Assembly: GCF_014655715.1 (NCBI RefSeq)
Contig: NZ_BNBM01000024.1
Location: 87,861-151,860 of the forward strand
Length of the DNA: 64,000 nt
Source of the DNA: Streptomyces lanatus
GTDB taxonomy: Bacteria; Actinomycetota; Actinomycetes; Streptomycetales; Streptomycetaceae
Direction: 5' to 3'
In this document: positions 32,485-41,168 of the stretch, one piece after another
How the letters are laid out: the number at the start of each line of letters is the position of its first letter
How positions within the stretch are numbered: position 1 is the first letter of the stretch
The notes under the pieces: generated by a model
Told to the model about the DNA's origin: nothing
Databases searched by the model: none
What the model saw: the letters and a program-made list of their open reading frames with translations, nothing else
Made by a program: the position numbers and the translations under genes

Positions 32485-32519
32485 GTGCGGTCCGGTCCCC
32501 CAGCGGGACCGGACCGCAC
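32485..32519 (+). terminator. Partial terminator/stabilising hairpin between pstS and pstC
   Basis: 15-bp arms GTGCGGTCCGGTCCC and GGGACCGGACCGCAC around a 5-nt loop, without a T tract. It probably limits read-through into pstCAB and protects the pstS mRNA. Confidence 0.8.
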
Positions 32520-32581
32520 CGTCCGGTGCACCGCCGCCAGGAGCCGCACACCACGTACGGTTCCGCAGACCGGAGAACCCG

Positions 32582-33586
32582 ATGGACACAACACAGATAG
32601 CTGACGCACCTCCCCCCACCCCCCAGCCGTCCGCGGGCGAGCAGAAGCGCGCCGCCCGTGGTGCCACCCGTCCCGGAGACCGGATCTTCCTCGGTCTGTC
32701 CCGCGGTTCGGGCATTCTGCTGTTGGTGATCATGGCCGCGATCGCGGGCTTCCTCACCTACCGCGCCGTCCTCGCCATCAGTAAGGACGAGGGCAACTTC
32801 CTCACGACCTTCGAGTGGAACACCGGTGTCAACCCGCCGGTCTTCGGCATCGCGGTCCTGGCCTACGGCACGATCGTCTCCTCGATCATCGCCATGGTCA
32901 TCGCGGTCCCCGTCGCCGTCGCCATCGCGCTGTTCCTCACCCACTACGCCCCGCGCAGGCTGAGCGGTCCCATCGCCTATGTGATCGACCTGCTCGCCGC
33001 CGTGCCGTCCATCGTGTACGGCCTGTGGGGCGCCCTGATCCTGGTGCCGAACCTGAACGGCCTGTTCGGCTGGCTCAACGACTACCTCGGCTGGACCGGC
33101 ATCTTCGACTGGCAGGGCGGCGCCGCCCGCTCCATGCTCACCGTCGGCATCCTGCTCGCGATCATGATCCTCCCGATCATCACCAACGTGAGCCGCGAGG
33201 TCTTCCGCCAGGTCCCGCAGATGCACGAGGAGGCGGCCCTGGCGCTCGGCGCCACCCGCTGGGAAGTGATCCGCATGTCGGTCCTCCCCTTCGGCCGCTC
33301 CGGCGTGATCTCCGCCTCGATGCTCGGCCTCGGCCGCGCGCTCGGCGAGACGATGGCCGTCGCGACCGTGCTCTCCCCCGACTTCCTGATCCACGCCAGC
33401 CTGCTCGACCCGGGCGGCGGCACCTTCGCCCAGAACATCGCCAGCAAGTTCAGTGAGGCCACCGAGTTCGGACGGGACGCGCTGATCGCCTCCGGTCTGG
33501 TCCTGTTCGTCATCACCCTGCTGGTCAACGGCGCGGCCCGCGCGATCATCGCCCGCCGCAAGGAGTACTCGGGGGCCAACGCATGA
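32582..33586 (+). CDS. pstC: PstC, phosphate ABC transporter permease
   Basis: A 334-residue membrane protein with a cytoplasmic tail (1-35), a first helix at about 40-62 and five more helices. The permease-ATPase coupling segment is EEAALALGATRWEVIRMSVLPFGRSGV. It forms the channel with PstA, energised by PstB. ATG 32582 has GGAGAA upstream; the stop overlaps the pstA start (ATGA). Confidence 0.94.
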   Translation: MDTTQIADAPPPTPQPSAGEQKRAARGATRPGDRIFLGLSRGSGILLLVIMAAIAGFLTYRAVLAISKDEGNFLTTFEWNTGVNPPVFGIAVLAYGTIVSSIIAMVIAVPVAVAIALFLTHYAPRRLSGPIAYVIDLLAAVPSIVYGLWGALILVPNLNGLFGWLNDYLGWTGIFDWQGGAARSMLTVGILLAIMILPIITNVSREVFRQVPQMHEEAALALGATRWEVIRMSVLPFGRSGVISASMLGLGRALGETMAVATVLSPDFLIHASLLDPGGGTFAQNIASKFSEATEFGRDALIASGLVLFVITLLVNGAARAIIARRKEYSGANA

Positions 33587-34641
33587 GCACCGCACCCTCC
33601 CACGCCGGCAAGCGCAGCAGCACCCTGCAGGGCGGCCGGCTGCCCAAGTGGGCTCCGTACGCCATCGCCGCCGGATCCCTCGCCCTGGGTATCGGCATCA
33701 GCGCCGCCGCCGGTCTGAGCAGCAGCATCCAGTGGGCGCTGATCGCCGCGATCCTGTACATCCTCGGTACGTATGTCGTCGCGGCCAAGGTCGAGAACCG
33801 CCGCCAGGCCAAGGACCGCGTCGTCACCTCGCTGGTGTGGGTCGCGTTCCTGCTCGCCGTGGTGCCGCTGGCCTCCCTGGTGTGGTCGACCGTGCAACGC
33901 GGGACGAAGGTCCTCGACGGCTACTTCCTCAGCCACTCGATGGGCGTCGTCGCCGACTCGGAGACGGGCGGCGGCATCTACCACGCCATCCTCGGCACGC
34001 TCGAGCAGGTCGGCCTCGCCACCCTGATCGCCGCGCCGATCGGTGTGCTCACCGCGATCTACCTGGTGGAGTACGGGCGGGGCAGCCTCGCCCGGGCCGT
34101 CACCTTCTTCGTCGACGTCATGACCGGCATCCCGTCGATCGTCGCCGGTCTGTTCATCCTCAGCATCATGCTGATGTTCGAGATGGAGCCCTTCGGGTTC
34201 GCCGGCTCCCTCGCGCTCGCGATCCTGATGATGCCGGTCGTCGTCCGCTCCACGGAGGAGATGCTCAAGCTCGTCCCGAACGAGCTGCGCGAGGCCTCGC
34301 TGGCGCTCGGCGTGCCGAAGTGGCGCACGATCCTGAAGGTGGTCCTGCCGACCTCGCTCGGCGGCATCACCACCGGCATCATGCTGTCCATCGCCCGAAT
34401 CGCCGGTGAGACCGCGCCCGTGCTGCTGCTGGTGTTCGGCAGCAAGTTCATCAACTCCAACCCGTTCGAAGGCGCGCAGGCGTCGCTCCCTCTGTACATC
34501 TACCAGCAGTACGGATCGGGCGAGGCGGCTGCGTACGACCGCGCGTGGGCGGCGTCGCTGACGCTGATCGCGTTCATCATGATCCTCAACCTGGTGGCCC
34601 GCGGCCTTGCCCGCTGGAAGGCCCCCAAGACGGGCCGCTGA
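33583..34641 (+). CDS. pstA: PstA, phosphate ABC transporter permease
   Basis: A 352-residue permease, coupled to pstC by a 4-nt overlap. The coupling segment is REASLALGVPKWRTILKVVLPTSLGG, followed by ARIAGETAPVLLL, typical of PstA. An N-terminal basic tail precedes two helices and a loop, then the transport domain. Partner of PstC. Confidence 0.94.
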   Translation: MSTAPSHAGKRSSTLQGGRLPKWAPYAIAAGSLALGIGISAAAGLSSSIQWALIAAILYILGTYVVAAKVENRRQAKDRVVTSLVWVAFLLAVVPLASLVWSTVQRGTKVLDGYFLSHSMGVVADSETGGGIYHAILGTLEQVGLATLIAAPIGVLTAIYLVEYGRGSLARAVTFFVDVMTGIPSIVAGLFILSIMLMFEMEPFGFAGSLALAILMMPVVVRSTEEMLKLVPNELREASLALGVPKWRTILKVVLPTSLGGITTGIMLSIARIAGETAPVLLLVFGSKFINSNPFEGAQASLPLYIYQQYGSGEAAAYDRAWAASLTLIAFIMILNLVARGLARWKAPKTGR

Positions 34642-34689
34642 CGCGGCCATTGACGACAAGTCAGCGACCCGAAAGAAGCAGTGATTCCC

Positions 34690-35466
34690 ATGGCCAAGCG
34701 CATTGATGTCAGCGGCCTCAACGCCTACTACGGCTCCTTCCTCGCCATCGAGGACATCTCGATGACCGTCGAGCCGCGCTCCGTGACGGCCTTCATCGGC
34801 CCGTCCGGCTGCGGCAAGTCCACGTTCCTCCGCACCCTCAACCGCATGCACGAGGTCACACCGGGCGGCCGGGTCGAGGGCAAGGTCATGCTCGACGACG
34901 AGAACCTCTACGGCACCGGGATCGACCCCGTGGCCGTGCGCCGCGAGGTCGGCATGGTGTTCCAGCGCCCGAACCCGTTCCCCACGATGTCGGTCTACGA
35001 CAACGTCGCGGCCGGCCTGAGGCTGAACGGCTCGTACAAGAAGTCGCAGCTGGACGACGTGGTCGAGAAGTCCCTCAAGGGCGCCAACCTCTGGAACGAG
35101 GTCAAGGACCGCCTGAACAAGCCGGGCTCGGGCCTCTCCGGCGGCCAGCAGCAGCGCCTGTGCATCGCGAGGGCGATCGCGGTGGAGCCGAAGGTCCTGC
35201 TCATGGACGAGCCCTGCTCCGCCCTGGACCCGATCTCCACCCTCGCCATCGAGGACCTGATCGGTGAGCTCAAGGAGCGCTTCACGATCGTCATCGTGAC
35301 GCACAACATGCAGCAGGCGGCGCGTGTCTCGGACCGTACGGCCTTCTTCAACCTGGCGGCCGTCGGCCAGCCCGGCAAGCTGATCGAGATCGACGACACG
35401 GAGCGCATCTTCTCCAACCCGTCGGTCCAGGCCACGGAGGACTACATCTCCGGCCGCTTCGGCTGA
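34690..35466 (+). CDS. pstB: PstB, phosphate ABC transporter ATPase
   Basis: A 258-residue ATPase: Walker A GPSGCGKST (37-45), the PstB-typical VFQRPNPFPTMSVYDNV, signature LSGGQQQRLCIARA, Walker B VLLMDEPCSALDP and H-loop VTHNMQQA. It powers uptake through PstCA. The likely start is ATG 34690; a GTG at 34681 is in frame. Two hairpins follow the stop codon. Confidence 0.95.
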   Translation: MAKRIDVSGLNAYYGSFLAIEDISMTVEPRSVTAFIGPSGCGKSTFLRTLNRMHEVTPGGRVEGKVMLDDENLYGTGIDPVAVRREVGMVFQRPNPFPTMSVYDNVAAGLRLNGSYKKSQLDDVVEKSLKGANLWNEVKDRLNKPGSGLSGGQQQRLCIARAIAVEPKVLLMDEPCSALDPISTLAIEDLIGELKERFTIVIVTHNMQQAARVSDRTAFFNLAAVGQPGKLIEIDDTERIFSNPSVQATEDYISGRFG

Positions 35467-35472
35467 CAGACC

Positions 35473-35547
35473 CCTCGCGGTGCTGCATGGCGGTGCCACC
35501 GCGAGGCAGATAAAGGGCCCGCCCCCTGGCTCCCGGGGGGCGGGCCC
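35473..35547 (+). terminator. Tandem hairpins ending the pst operon
   Basis: First hairpin: CCTCGCGGTG (35473-35482) with CACCGCGAGG (35497-35506). Second: GGGCCCGCCCCC (35515-35526) with GGGGGCGGGCCC (35536-35547). Both lie within 81 bp of the pstB stop. Confidence 0.8.
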
Positions 35548-35565
35548 GCGTCTGTGTGTCTTCCC

Positions 35566-35745
35566 TCACCCCCGCAGATGCCCCCGCGCATCGTCCCTGG
35601 CCAGGCTCCGCGCCCGTCTCGCCGGTCCGCGCCAGCCGCAGACGCACTGCGCCGTACAGAAGGGCCCCTTCTCCACCATCGTCGTGCGGTGCCCGGAGAA
35701 GCTGCCCTGTTTCGTGGGTGAGGTCGGTCCGTCCTGCTGTGCCAC
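35566..35745 (-). CDS. Small Cys-containing protein, probably leaderless
   Basis: A 59-residue frame starting GTG 35745 (MAQQDGPTSPTKQG). A central CTAQCVCGWRG holds three cysteines and could bind zinc with an additional ligand; the tail is basic (RRARSLARDDARG). A TAACGT -10-like box ends 7 nt before the GTG and there is no ribosome site, so it may be leaderless. It lies antisense to nothing, between pstB and a lipoprotein gene. Function unknown. Confidence 0.55.
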   Translation of the reverse strand: MAQQDGPTSPTKQGSFSGHRTTMVEKGPFCTAQCVCGWRGPARRARSLARDDARGHLRG

Positions 35746-35837
35746 GGTGACAACGTTACCCAAGGCAAGTAAGCGCCACTCCTCGGTGTGCGTGACGAGG
35801 GCACCTACCCGTCGTTAACCGGAACGACGAGGGGCCC

Positions 35838-36707
35838 ATGACGGACGCACCGGCTGGGGGTAGACGGACGATGACGGAGCAGCGGCAGCACATCAGACGT
35901 GGGGCGGGCGTCGTGGCCGGGATCCTGTGCGTCTGCCTCGCGGGCAGCGGTTGCGCGGAGCGGGGCGCGGCGGTCGAGGACGCACACGGCGAGCGGGCGG
36001 TCGAGATCGTACGCCGCGCCGCCGACACTCTCTCCGCGGCCCGCAGCGCCAAGGCCCGTACCTCCATGGAGATGGCCACCGGCGGCACCCGCGTCACCAT
36101 CCGCGGCGAGGGTGTGTACGACTTCCGCGGACAGCTCGGGCGCCTCAGGGTCCTGCTGCCCCAGGACCCCGCCGGCGCGACCGCGCACCGGCCGATCATG
36201 GAGCTGCTCGCTCCCGGCGCGCTGTTCATGAAGAACCGGGGCGCGGGCGTCCCCGCCGACAAATGGGTGCGCGTCGACACCCGGACCCTGTCCGACGGCA
36301 ATCTCGTCACCGGCGGCGCCACCGATCCGTTCGTCGCCGCCGAGGTGCTGCGCGGGGTGCGCAGAGCGACGTATGTGGGCCAGACGGACGTCGCGGGTAC
36401 GGCGGTGCGGCACTATCGCGGTACCGCTGACCTGGGCATCGCCGCGCAGGAGGCGACCAAGGGCAATGCGGACGCCCTCGCGGCGGCGGCGAAAGGGTTC
36501 GCCACGGATCAGGTGCCGTTCGACGTCTTCCTCGACGAGGACGGCCGGATCCGCAAGGTCCGCCACCGGTTCAGCTTCGTCAACGGACAGCAGGGCGACG
36601 CCGTCGCCGTGGCCTCGACGACCCTGCTGTACGACTTCGGGGTCCGCACCGACGTACGGTTGCCCGACGGCGACGACATCTACGCCGGCAAGATCGCCGA
36701 GGAGTGA
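35838..36707 (+). CDS. Probable lipoprotein of unknown function (LppX/LprG-like fold possible)
   Basis: A 289-residue exported protein: basic start, hydrophobic run GAGVVAGILCVCLAGSGC with a probable lipid-modified Cys at about 39, then a mature domain of about 245 residues with alternating strands (TSMEMATGGTRVTIRGEGVYDF). Repeated blocks TDPFVAAEVLRGVR and DVAGTAVRHYRGTADL resemble the LolA-like lipoproteins of actinobacteria (LppX/LprG), which carry hydrophobic molecules, but I cannot confirm this. The start is ATG 35838 (GAGGGG upstream) or ATG 35871. It stands alone between the pst and csoR genes. Confidence 0.75.
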   Translation: MTDAPAGGRRTMTEQRQHIRRGAGVVAGILCVCLAGSGCAERGAAVEDAHGERAVEIVRRAADTLSAARSAKARTSMEMATGGTRVTIRGEGVYDFRGQLGRLRVLLPQDPAGATAHRPIMELLAPGALFMKNRGAGVPADKWVRVDTRTLSDGNLVTGGATDPFVAAEVLRGVRRATYVGQTDVAGTAVRHYRGTADLGIAAQEATKGNADALAAAAKGFATDQVPFDVFLDEDGRIRKVRHRFSFVNGQQGDAVAVASTTLLYDFGVRTDVRLPDGDDIYAGKIAEE

Positions 36708-36832
36708 GGCTTGCCACAGTCGGCGTATGCGTGCGTGACGGGCGTCAAGAACTAGCCCGTCCGTGCCATGCGCGGTGTGTAGGCCGCTCCCTACTCTAGG
36801 AAGTCGGTAACGGCAGAGAAGAGGTGATGCAC

Positions 36833-37036
36833 GTGGCTCCGGTCGGCGGTACGGCAGTTCAGGACCACGTGGCCCTCGCCGAGATCGAGCTGTGCGGAGA
36901 GCTGATCATCGCGGCCTCGGCCGCCCGCGAGGAGCGGCTGAGTCTGGAAAGCATCGACGAGGTGCTGCGCGTCGCGGAGGAACGGGAAGGGCCCGCGGGC
37001 GTCAGGTCCGCAGCAGCCGGCCGATCGCCTTCGTAG
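36833..37036 (+). CDS. Small acidic protein overlapping the 3' end of csoR
   Basis: A 67-residue frame with AGAAGAGG nine bases before GTG 36833. The product (starting MAPVGGTAVQDHVALAEIEL) is acidic and mostly helical (ELIIAASAAREERLSLESID), with one Cys. Similar small proteins occur in many streptomycetes, but no function is known. Its last 35 bp overlap the convergent csoR gene, so the two transcripts are complementary at their 3' ends. Confidence 0.6.
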   Translation: MAPVGGTAVQDHVALAEIELCGELIIAASAAREERLSLESIDEVLRVAEEREGPAGVRSAAAGRSPS

Positions 37037-37367
37037 CCTCCTCCACCTTCGCGTCGATCTCCGCACCGCCCTTGAGGGCCGCGTCGGCGACGCAGTGACG
37101 CAGGTGTTCCTCCAGGAGCTGGAGGGCGAAGGACTGCAGGGCCTTGGTCGAGGCGGAGACCTGAGTGAGTATGTCGATGCAGTAGACGTCCTCGTCGACC
37201 ATGCGCTGCAGGCCCCGGATCTGGCCCTCGATCCGGCGCAGCCGCTTGAGATGCTCGTCCTTCTGCTTGTGATAACCGTGGACACCGCGGTCGTGATCGG
37301 TCACGATCTCCGCACCGGCCCCGGTCTCCTCGGAGGGCGCCGTCACACCGGCCTCGCTGGTCGTCAT
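37002..37367 (-). CDS. csoR: CsoR, copper-sensing repressor
   Basis: A 121-residue CsoR/RcnR-family repressor, all-helical. The Cu(I) ligands are in place: Cys63 (EDVYCIDIL), His88 and Cys92 (EEHLRHCV); the 25- and 4-residue spacings match the Streptomyces CsoR site. A disordered 35-residue N-terminus precedes the helical core KDEHLKRLRRIEGQIRGLQRM. Apo-CsoR represses copper-efflux genes and itself; Cu(I) releases it. A matching palindrome lies 27 bp upstream. No copper chaperone or ATPase genes adjoin it here. Confidence 0.92.
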   Translation of the reverse strand: MTTSEAGVTAPSEETGAGAEIVTDHDRGVHGYHKQKDEHLKRLRRIEGQIRGLQRMVDEDVYCIDILTQVSASTKALQSFALQLLEEHLRHCVADAALKGGAEIDAKVEEATKAIGRLLRT

Positions 37368-37393
37368 CGCGTCCTCCCGACGTAAACCGCTTC

Positions 37394-37414
37394 ATATACC
37401 CCTACTGGGTATAT
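37394..37414. promoter_or_regulatory. CsoR operator upstream of csoR
   Basis: Palindrome ATATACCC-CTACT-GGGTATAT (8-bp arms) matches the CsoR-type ATACCC/GGGTAT operator. A further half site GGGTATA lies at 37431-37437. Confidence 0.8.
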
Positions 37415-37610
37415 CGTACCGAACTTTGCTGGGTATAGGCCCTGTGGCCGGTGCCGCGACCGGCCGATCACGCTGGACTGGACCACTGGGCAGCCCCCGT
37501 GCCGACCACTGTGAACGATGGGCGACACTGGAGGACGGCCCATTAGCCGTGGCCGGATGATGCACTTAGCATCAGCCTGACCGAAACCGATGCTTCTTGA
37601 GGACCCTCAC

Positions 37611-38231
37611 GTGCGCTTTCGTCTGACCCCCCGGGAGACGAGCTTCTACGACATGTTCGCCGCGTCGGCGGACAACATCGTCACGGGCTCGAAACTCCTG
37701 ATGGAACTGCTCGGGGCGGACACCGCCGGCCGGGCCGAGATCGCAGAGCGTATGCGGGCCGCGGAACACGCAGGTGACGACGCCACACACGCGATCTTCC
37801 ACCAGCTGAACTCCTCGTTCATCACGCCGTTCGACCGCGAGGACATCTACAACCTCGCATCGTGCCTCGACGACATCATGGACTTCATGGAGGAGGCCGT
37901 CGACCTGGTCGTCCTCTACAACGTCGAGGAACTCCCCAAGGGCGTCGAGCAGCAGATCGAGGTCCTCGCCCGCGCGGCCGACCTGACGGCCGAGGCGATG
38001 CCGAACCTGCGCACCATGGACAACCTCACGGAGTACTGGATCGAGGTCAACCGCCTCGAGAACCAGGCCGACCAGATACACCGCAAGCTCCTCGCCCACC
38101 TCTTCAACGGCAAGTACGACGCGATCGAGGTGCTGAAGCTCAAGCAGATCGTGGACGTCCTGGAGGAAGCGGCGGACGCCTTCGAGCACGTGGCGAACAC
38201 GGTGGAGACCATCGCCGTCAAGGAGTCCTGA
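37611..38231 (+). CDS. DUF47/PhoU-like phosphate-transport accessory protein
   Basis: A 206-residue helical protein of the DUF47 (PhoU-like) family (FRLTPRETSFYDMFAASADN, then ADQIHRKLLAHLF). These proteins are co-transcribed with Pit transporters and probably tune them, using acidic, metal-binding helix faces similar to PhoU. Start: GTG 37611 with GAGGA eight bases upstream, preferred to ATG 37590, which lacks a ribosome site. It is followed after 7 bp by the Pit gene. Confidence 0.9.
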   Translation: MRFRLTPRETSFYDMFAASADNIVTGSKLLMELLGADTAGRAEIAERMRAAEHAGDDATHAIFHQLNSSFITPFDREDIYNLASCLDDIMDFMEEAVDLVVLYNVEELPKGVEQQIEVLARAADLTAEAMPNLRTMDNLTEYWIEVNRLENQADQIHRKLLAHLFNGKYDAIEVLKLKQIVDVLEEAADAFEHVANTVETIAVKES

Positions 38232-38238
38232 CCCTTTC

Positions 38239-39237
38239 ATGGACACCCTCGCCCTGGTCGTGACCATCGCGGTCGCGCTCTTCTTCACGTACACCAACGG
38301 CTTCCACGACTCGGCGAACGCGATCGCCACATCGGTCTCGACCCGGGCCCTGACCCCGCGCGCGGCCCTGGCGATGGCCGCGGTGATGAACCTCGCCGGC
38401 GCCTTCCTCGGCTCCGGCGTCGCCAAGACCGTCAGCGAGGGCCTGATCCAGACACCCGAGGGCTCGAAGGGGATGGGCATCCTCTTCGCGGCACTGGTCG
38501 GCGCGATCACCTGGAACCTCATCACCTGGTACTTCGGCCTGCCGTCCTCCTCCTCCCACGCCCTGTTCGGCGGCATGGTGGGCGCGGCGCTGGCGGGCGG
38601 CACGACGGTCTACTGGGACGGCGTACTGGAAAAGGTCGTCATCCCGATGTTCGTATCCCCGGTCGTAGGCTTGTTGGCGGGCTATCTCGTCATGACGGCG
38701 ATCATGTGGATCTTCCGCCGCTCCAACCCCCACAAGGCCAAGCGCGGCTTCCGCATAGCGCAGACGGTCTCGGCGGCCGGCATGGCCCTGGGCCACGGCC
38801 TCCAGGACGCGCAGAAAACGATGGGCATCGTGGTGATGGCCCTGGTCATCGCCGACGTAGAGGACTACGGCGACCCCATCCCGGTCTGGGTGAAAATCGC
38901 CTGCGCCGTCATGCTCTCCCTCGGCACCTACGCCGGCGGCTGGCGCATCATGCGCACCCTCGGCCGCAAGATCATCGAACTCGACCCCCCACAGGGCTTC
39001 GCCGCGGAGACCACCGGCGCGTCGATCATGTTCACCACGGCCTTCCTCTTCAAGGCCCCCATCTCCACCACCCACGTCATCACGTCAGCCATCATGGGCG
39101 TCGGCGCCACGAAGCGCGTGAACGCCGTGCGGTGGGGGGTGGCGAAGAACATCGTCATGGGGTGGTTCATCACGATGCCGGCGGCCGCGTTGGTGGCGGC
39201 GGGGGCGTTCGGGGTTGTGAATCTGGCGTTTTTGTAG
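38239..39237 (+). CDS. pitH1: PitH1-like low-affinity inorganic phosphate transporter
   Basis: A 332-residue PiT-family (PF01384) transporter with about ten helices and the duplicated family signature: YTNGFHDSANAIATSVST at about 15-33 and GLQDAQKTMGIV at about 190. It imports phosphate as a metal-phosphate complex driven by the proton gradient. The gene sits with its DUF47 partner beside the pst/csoR region; S. coelicolor has pitH1 in the same neighbourhood, hence the symbol. It is the low-affinity complement to PstSCAB. Confidence 0.9.
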   Translation: MDTLALVVTIAVALFFTYTNGFHDSANAIATSVSTRALTPRAALAMAAVMNLAGAFLGSGVAKTVSEGLIQTPEGSKGMGILFAALVGAITWNLITWYFGLPSSSSHALFGGMVGAALAGGTTVYWDGVLEKVVIPMFVSPVVGLLAGYLVMTAIMWIFRRSNPHKAKRGFRIAQTVSAAGMALGHGLQDAQKTMGIVVMALVIADVEDYGDPIPVWVKIACAVMLSLGTYAGGWRIMRTLGRKIIELDPPQGFAAETTGASIMFTTAFLFKAPISTTHVITSAIMGVGATKRVNAVRWGVAKNIVMGWFITMPAAALVAAGAFGVVNLAFL

Positions 39238-39285
39238 GGGTTTCGGGGTGTAGCGGTTTCGGGGTGTCGGGGGTGCGGCCGGCGT

Positions 39286-39411
39286 CTTTCAACCCGTCCG
39301 GCGTTTGAGGACAGGGCCACGCCATCCCTAGCCCCCACCCACCCGGAGGGGCGGCACTTCCCAGGCGCCGGTCCGCATCTTCCAGCCCGTCCGGCGTTTG
39401 AGGACAAGGCC
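39286..39411. repeat. Two copies of a dispersed Streptomyces intergenic repeat
   Basis: Copy A (39286-39318) and copy B (39378-39411) share the core CCCGTCCGGCGTTTGAGGAC, the hallmark of a repeat common between Streptomyces genes. They lie between pitH1 and the oxidase gene, in direct orientation, about 92 bp apart. Confidence 0.75.
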
Positions 39412-39414
39412 CCT

Positions 39415-39506
39415 TCAGGGCCGGAGCGGGGTCTGGGGCGGCAGCCCCAGTGGGGTCGAAGGGGCGAAGCCCCTGGAGGACGGGACGGGTAGGGGCGGCG
39501 GGGGCG
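39415..39506. repeat. Second dispersed element with two small hairpins
   Basis: A GGGGTCTGGGG-type segment with hairpins CTGGGGC-ggca-GCCCCAG-like and AGGGGC-gaa-GCCCCT, again typical of Streptomyces intergenic repeats. No coding potential. With the preceding copies it accounts for most of the 358-bp gap. Confidence 0.55.
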
Positions 39507-39595
39507 AGAGAACCCGGTGGGTAAACGGCCCGTACGCGATGGAACCCCACCCCTCACCACGCCGTCTCGTTCCACGTACCCCACCAGGAGGCGAC

Positions 39596-41152
39596 ATGGA
39601 ACGGCGCACGTTCATCGGCGGCACCGCAGCAGCCCTCACCGCCCTGACGGCAACCGCCTGCAACGGCACGGACAGCAGCGGCAGCGGAACCGAAACACGC
39701 GGCACCAGCACCCGCACCCAGAACACCGCCGCCTCCACCCCCGCCAACTGGTCCGCCCTCGCCCGAGCCCTCGACGGCCGCCTCATCCGCCCCGGCGACG
39801 CCGACTGGAAGCCGGCCCACCAGCTCTACAACACCCGCTTCGACACCCTGAAGCCCACGGCCGTCGCCTACGTCGCCCACCCCGACGACATCCGCACCAC
39901 CCTCGCCTACGCCAAGGCCCACCACCTCAAGGTCGCCATCCGCAACGGCGGCCACTCCTACGGCGGCTGGTCCTCCGGCACCGACCGCCTGATCATCGAC
40001 GTCTCCAAGCTCAACCGCATACGCGCCACCGGCAACTCCGCCGTGATCGGCGCCGGTTCCAAGCTCATAGACGTCTACCGCGCCCTCGCCGCGAAGGGCA
40101 CCACCATCCCCGCCGGCTCCTGCCCCACCGTCGGCGTCTCCGGCCTCACCCTCGGCGGCGGCCACGGCGTGACCTCCCGCGCCTACGGCCTGACCTGCGA
40201 CAGCCTGACCCAGGCCACGATCATCACGGCCGACGGCAAGCAGCTCACCGCCAACGCCACCACCAACAAGGACCTGTTCTGGGCCCTGCGCGGCGCCGGC
40301 AACGGCAACTTCGGCATCGTCACGGAGCTGCACTTCAAGACCCACCCCGCCCCCCAGGGCGTAACGGCCTACATGACCTGGCCCTGGTCCAAGGCCGCCG
40401 CCGTCATCAAGGCCTGGCAGGAGTGGGGCCCGACCCAGCCCGACGAGATCTGGTCGTCCCTGCACCTGGCCAACACCCCGGGAGGCACCCCCACCATCGC
40501 CGTGGCCGCGTTCTCCCTCGGCACCTACGGCGAACTCCAGAACGCCGTCGACCGCCTCGCCGACCGCCCGGGCGGCCCCGGCCCCGCCCGCAGCGTCTCC
40601 CTCAAGCGCCACTCGTACGAGGAGGCGATGGAGATCTACGCCGGCTGCTCGTCCTTCTCCACGGACGCCCAGTGCCACCTCCCGGGCGCGACCCCCGGCC
40701 GCTCCCCGCAGGGCGCCCTGAAGCGTGAGACATACGCGGCGAAGTCGGACTTCTTCGACCGCTCACTCTCCACGGCGGGCATCCAGACCCTGCTGAAGCA
40801 GATGCAGTCGGTCCGCGGCGGCGCCGGCAGCATCGCCTTCACGGCGCTCGGCGGAGCCGTCAACCGCGTCGCCCCCACGGCAACAGCCTTCGTACACCGC
40901 CGCTCACGGATGCTGGCCCAGTACCTCGCCTCCTGGGGCGCCGGCACGACGGGCTCGACGGCCCAGTCCTGGCTGACGTCGGCCCACGACGCGATGCGCC
41001 CCCACGCCTCGGGCGCCGCGTACCAGAACTACGCCGACCCGACCCTGCGGAACTGGCGCAAGGCGTACTACGGCGACGCGGCACCCCGCCTGGCGAAGCT
41101 GAAGAAGCAGTACGACCCGGAGACCTTCTTCACCTACCCCCAGGCTCTATAG
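39596..41152 (+). CDS. Exported FAD-dependent oxidoreductase (BBE-like, bicovalent flavin)
   Basis: A 518-residue berberine-bridge-enzyme-like oxidase. It carries a Tat-type signal (RRTFIGG followed by a hydrophobic stretch), possibly lipid-modified at Cys22. The FAD domain binds flavin through His120 (RNGGHSYGGW) and Cys176 (PAGSCPTVGVSG), the two residues that make a bicovalent flavin link. The C-terminal BBE motif YQNYADPTLRNWRKAYYG contacts FAD. Members oxidise sugars or secondary metabolites with O2. Start: ATG 39596 with AGGAGG. It stands alone; the substrate is unknown. Confidence 0.9.
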   Translation: MERRTFIGGTAAALTALTATACNGTDSSGSGTETRGTSTRTQNTAASTPANWSALARALDGRLIRPGDADWKPAHQLYNTRFDTLKPTAVAYVAHPDDIRTTLAYAKAHHLKVAIRNGGHSYGGWSSGTDRLIIDVSKLNRIRATGNSAVIGAGSKLIDVYRALAAKGTTIPAGSCPTVGVSGLTLGGGHGVTSRAYGLTCDSLTQATIITADGKQLTANATTNKDLFWALRGAGNGNFGIVTELHFKTHPAPQGVTAYMTWPWSKAAAVIKAWQEWGPTQPDEIWSSLHLANTPGGTPTIAVAAFSLGTYGELQNAVDRLADRPGGPGPARSVSLKRHSYEEAMEIYAGCSSFSTDAQCHLPGATPGRSPQGALKRETYAAKSDFFDRSLSTAGIQTLLKQMQSVRGGAGSIAFTALGGAVNRVAPTATAFVHRRSRMLAQYLASWGAGTTGSTAQSWLTSAHDAMRPHASGAAYQNYADPTLRNWRKAYYGDAAPRLAKLKKQYDPETFFTYPQAL

Positions 41153-41168
41153 CCCTCGCCGCCCGCGG

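Noticed and set aside
33082..35499. An 805-codon minus-strand frame opposite pstC, pstA and pstB
   Set aside because: Antisense shadow of three clear transporter genes with correct signatures.
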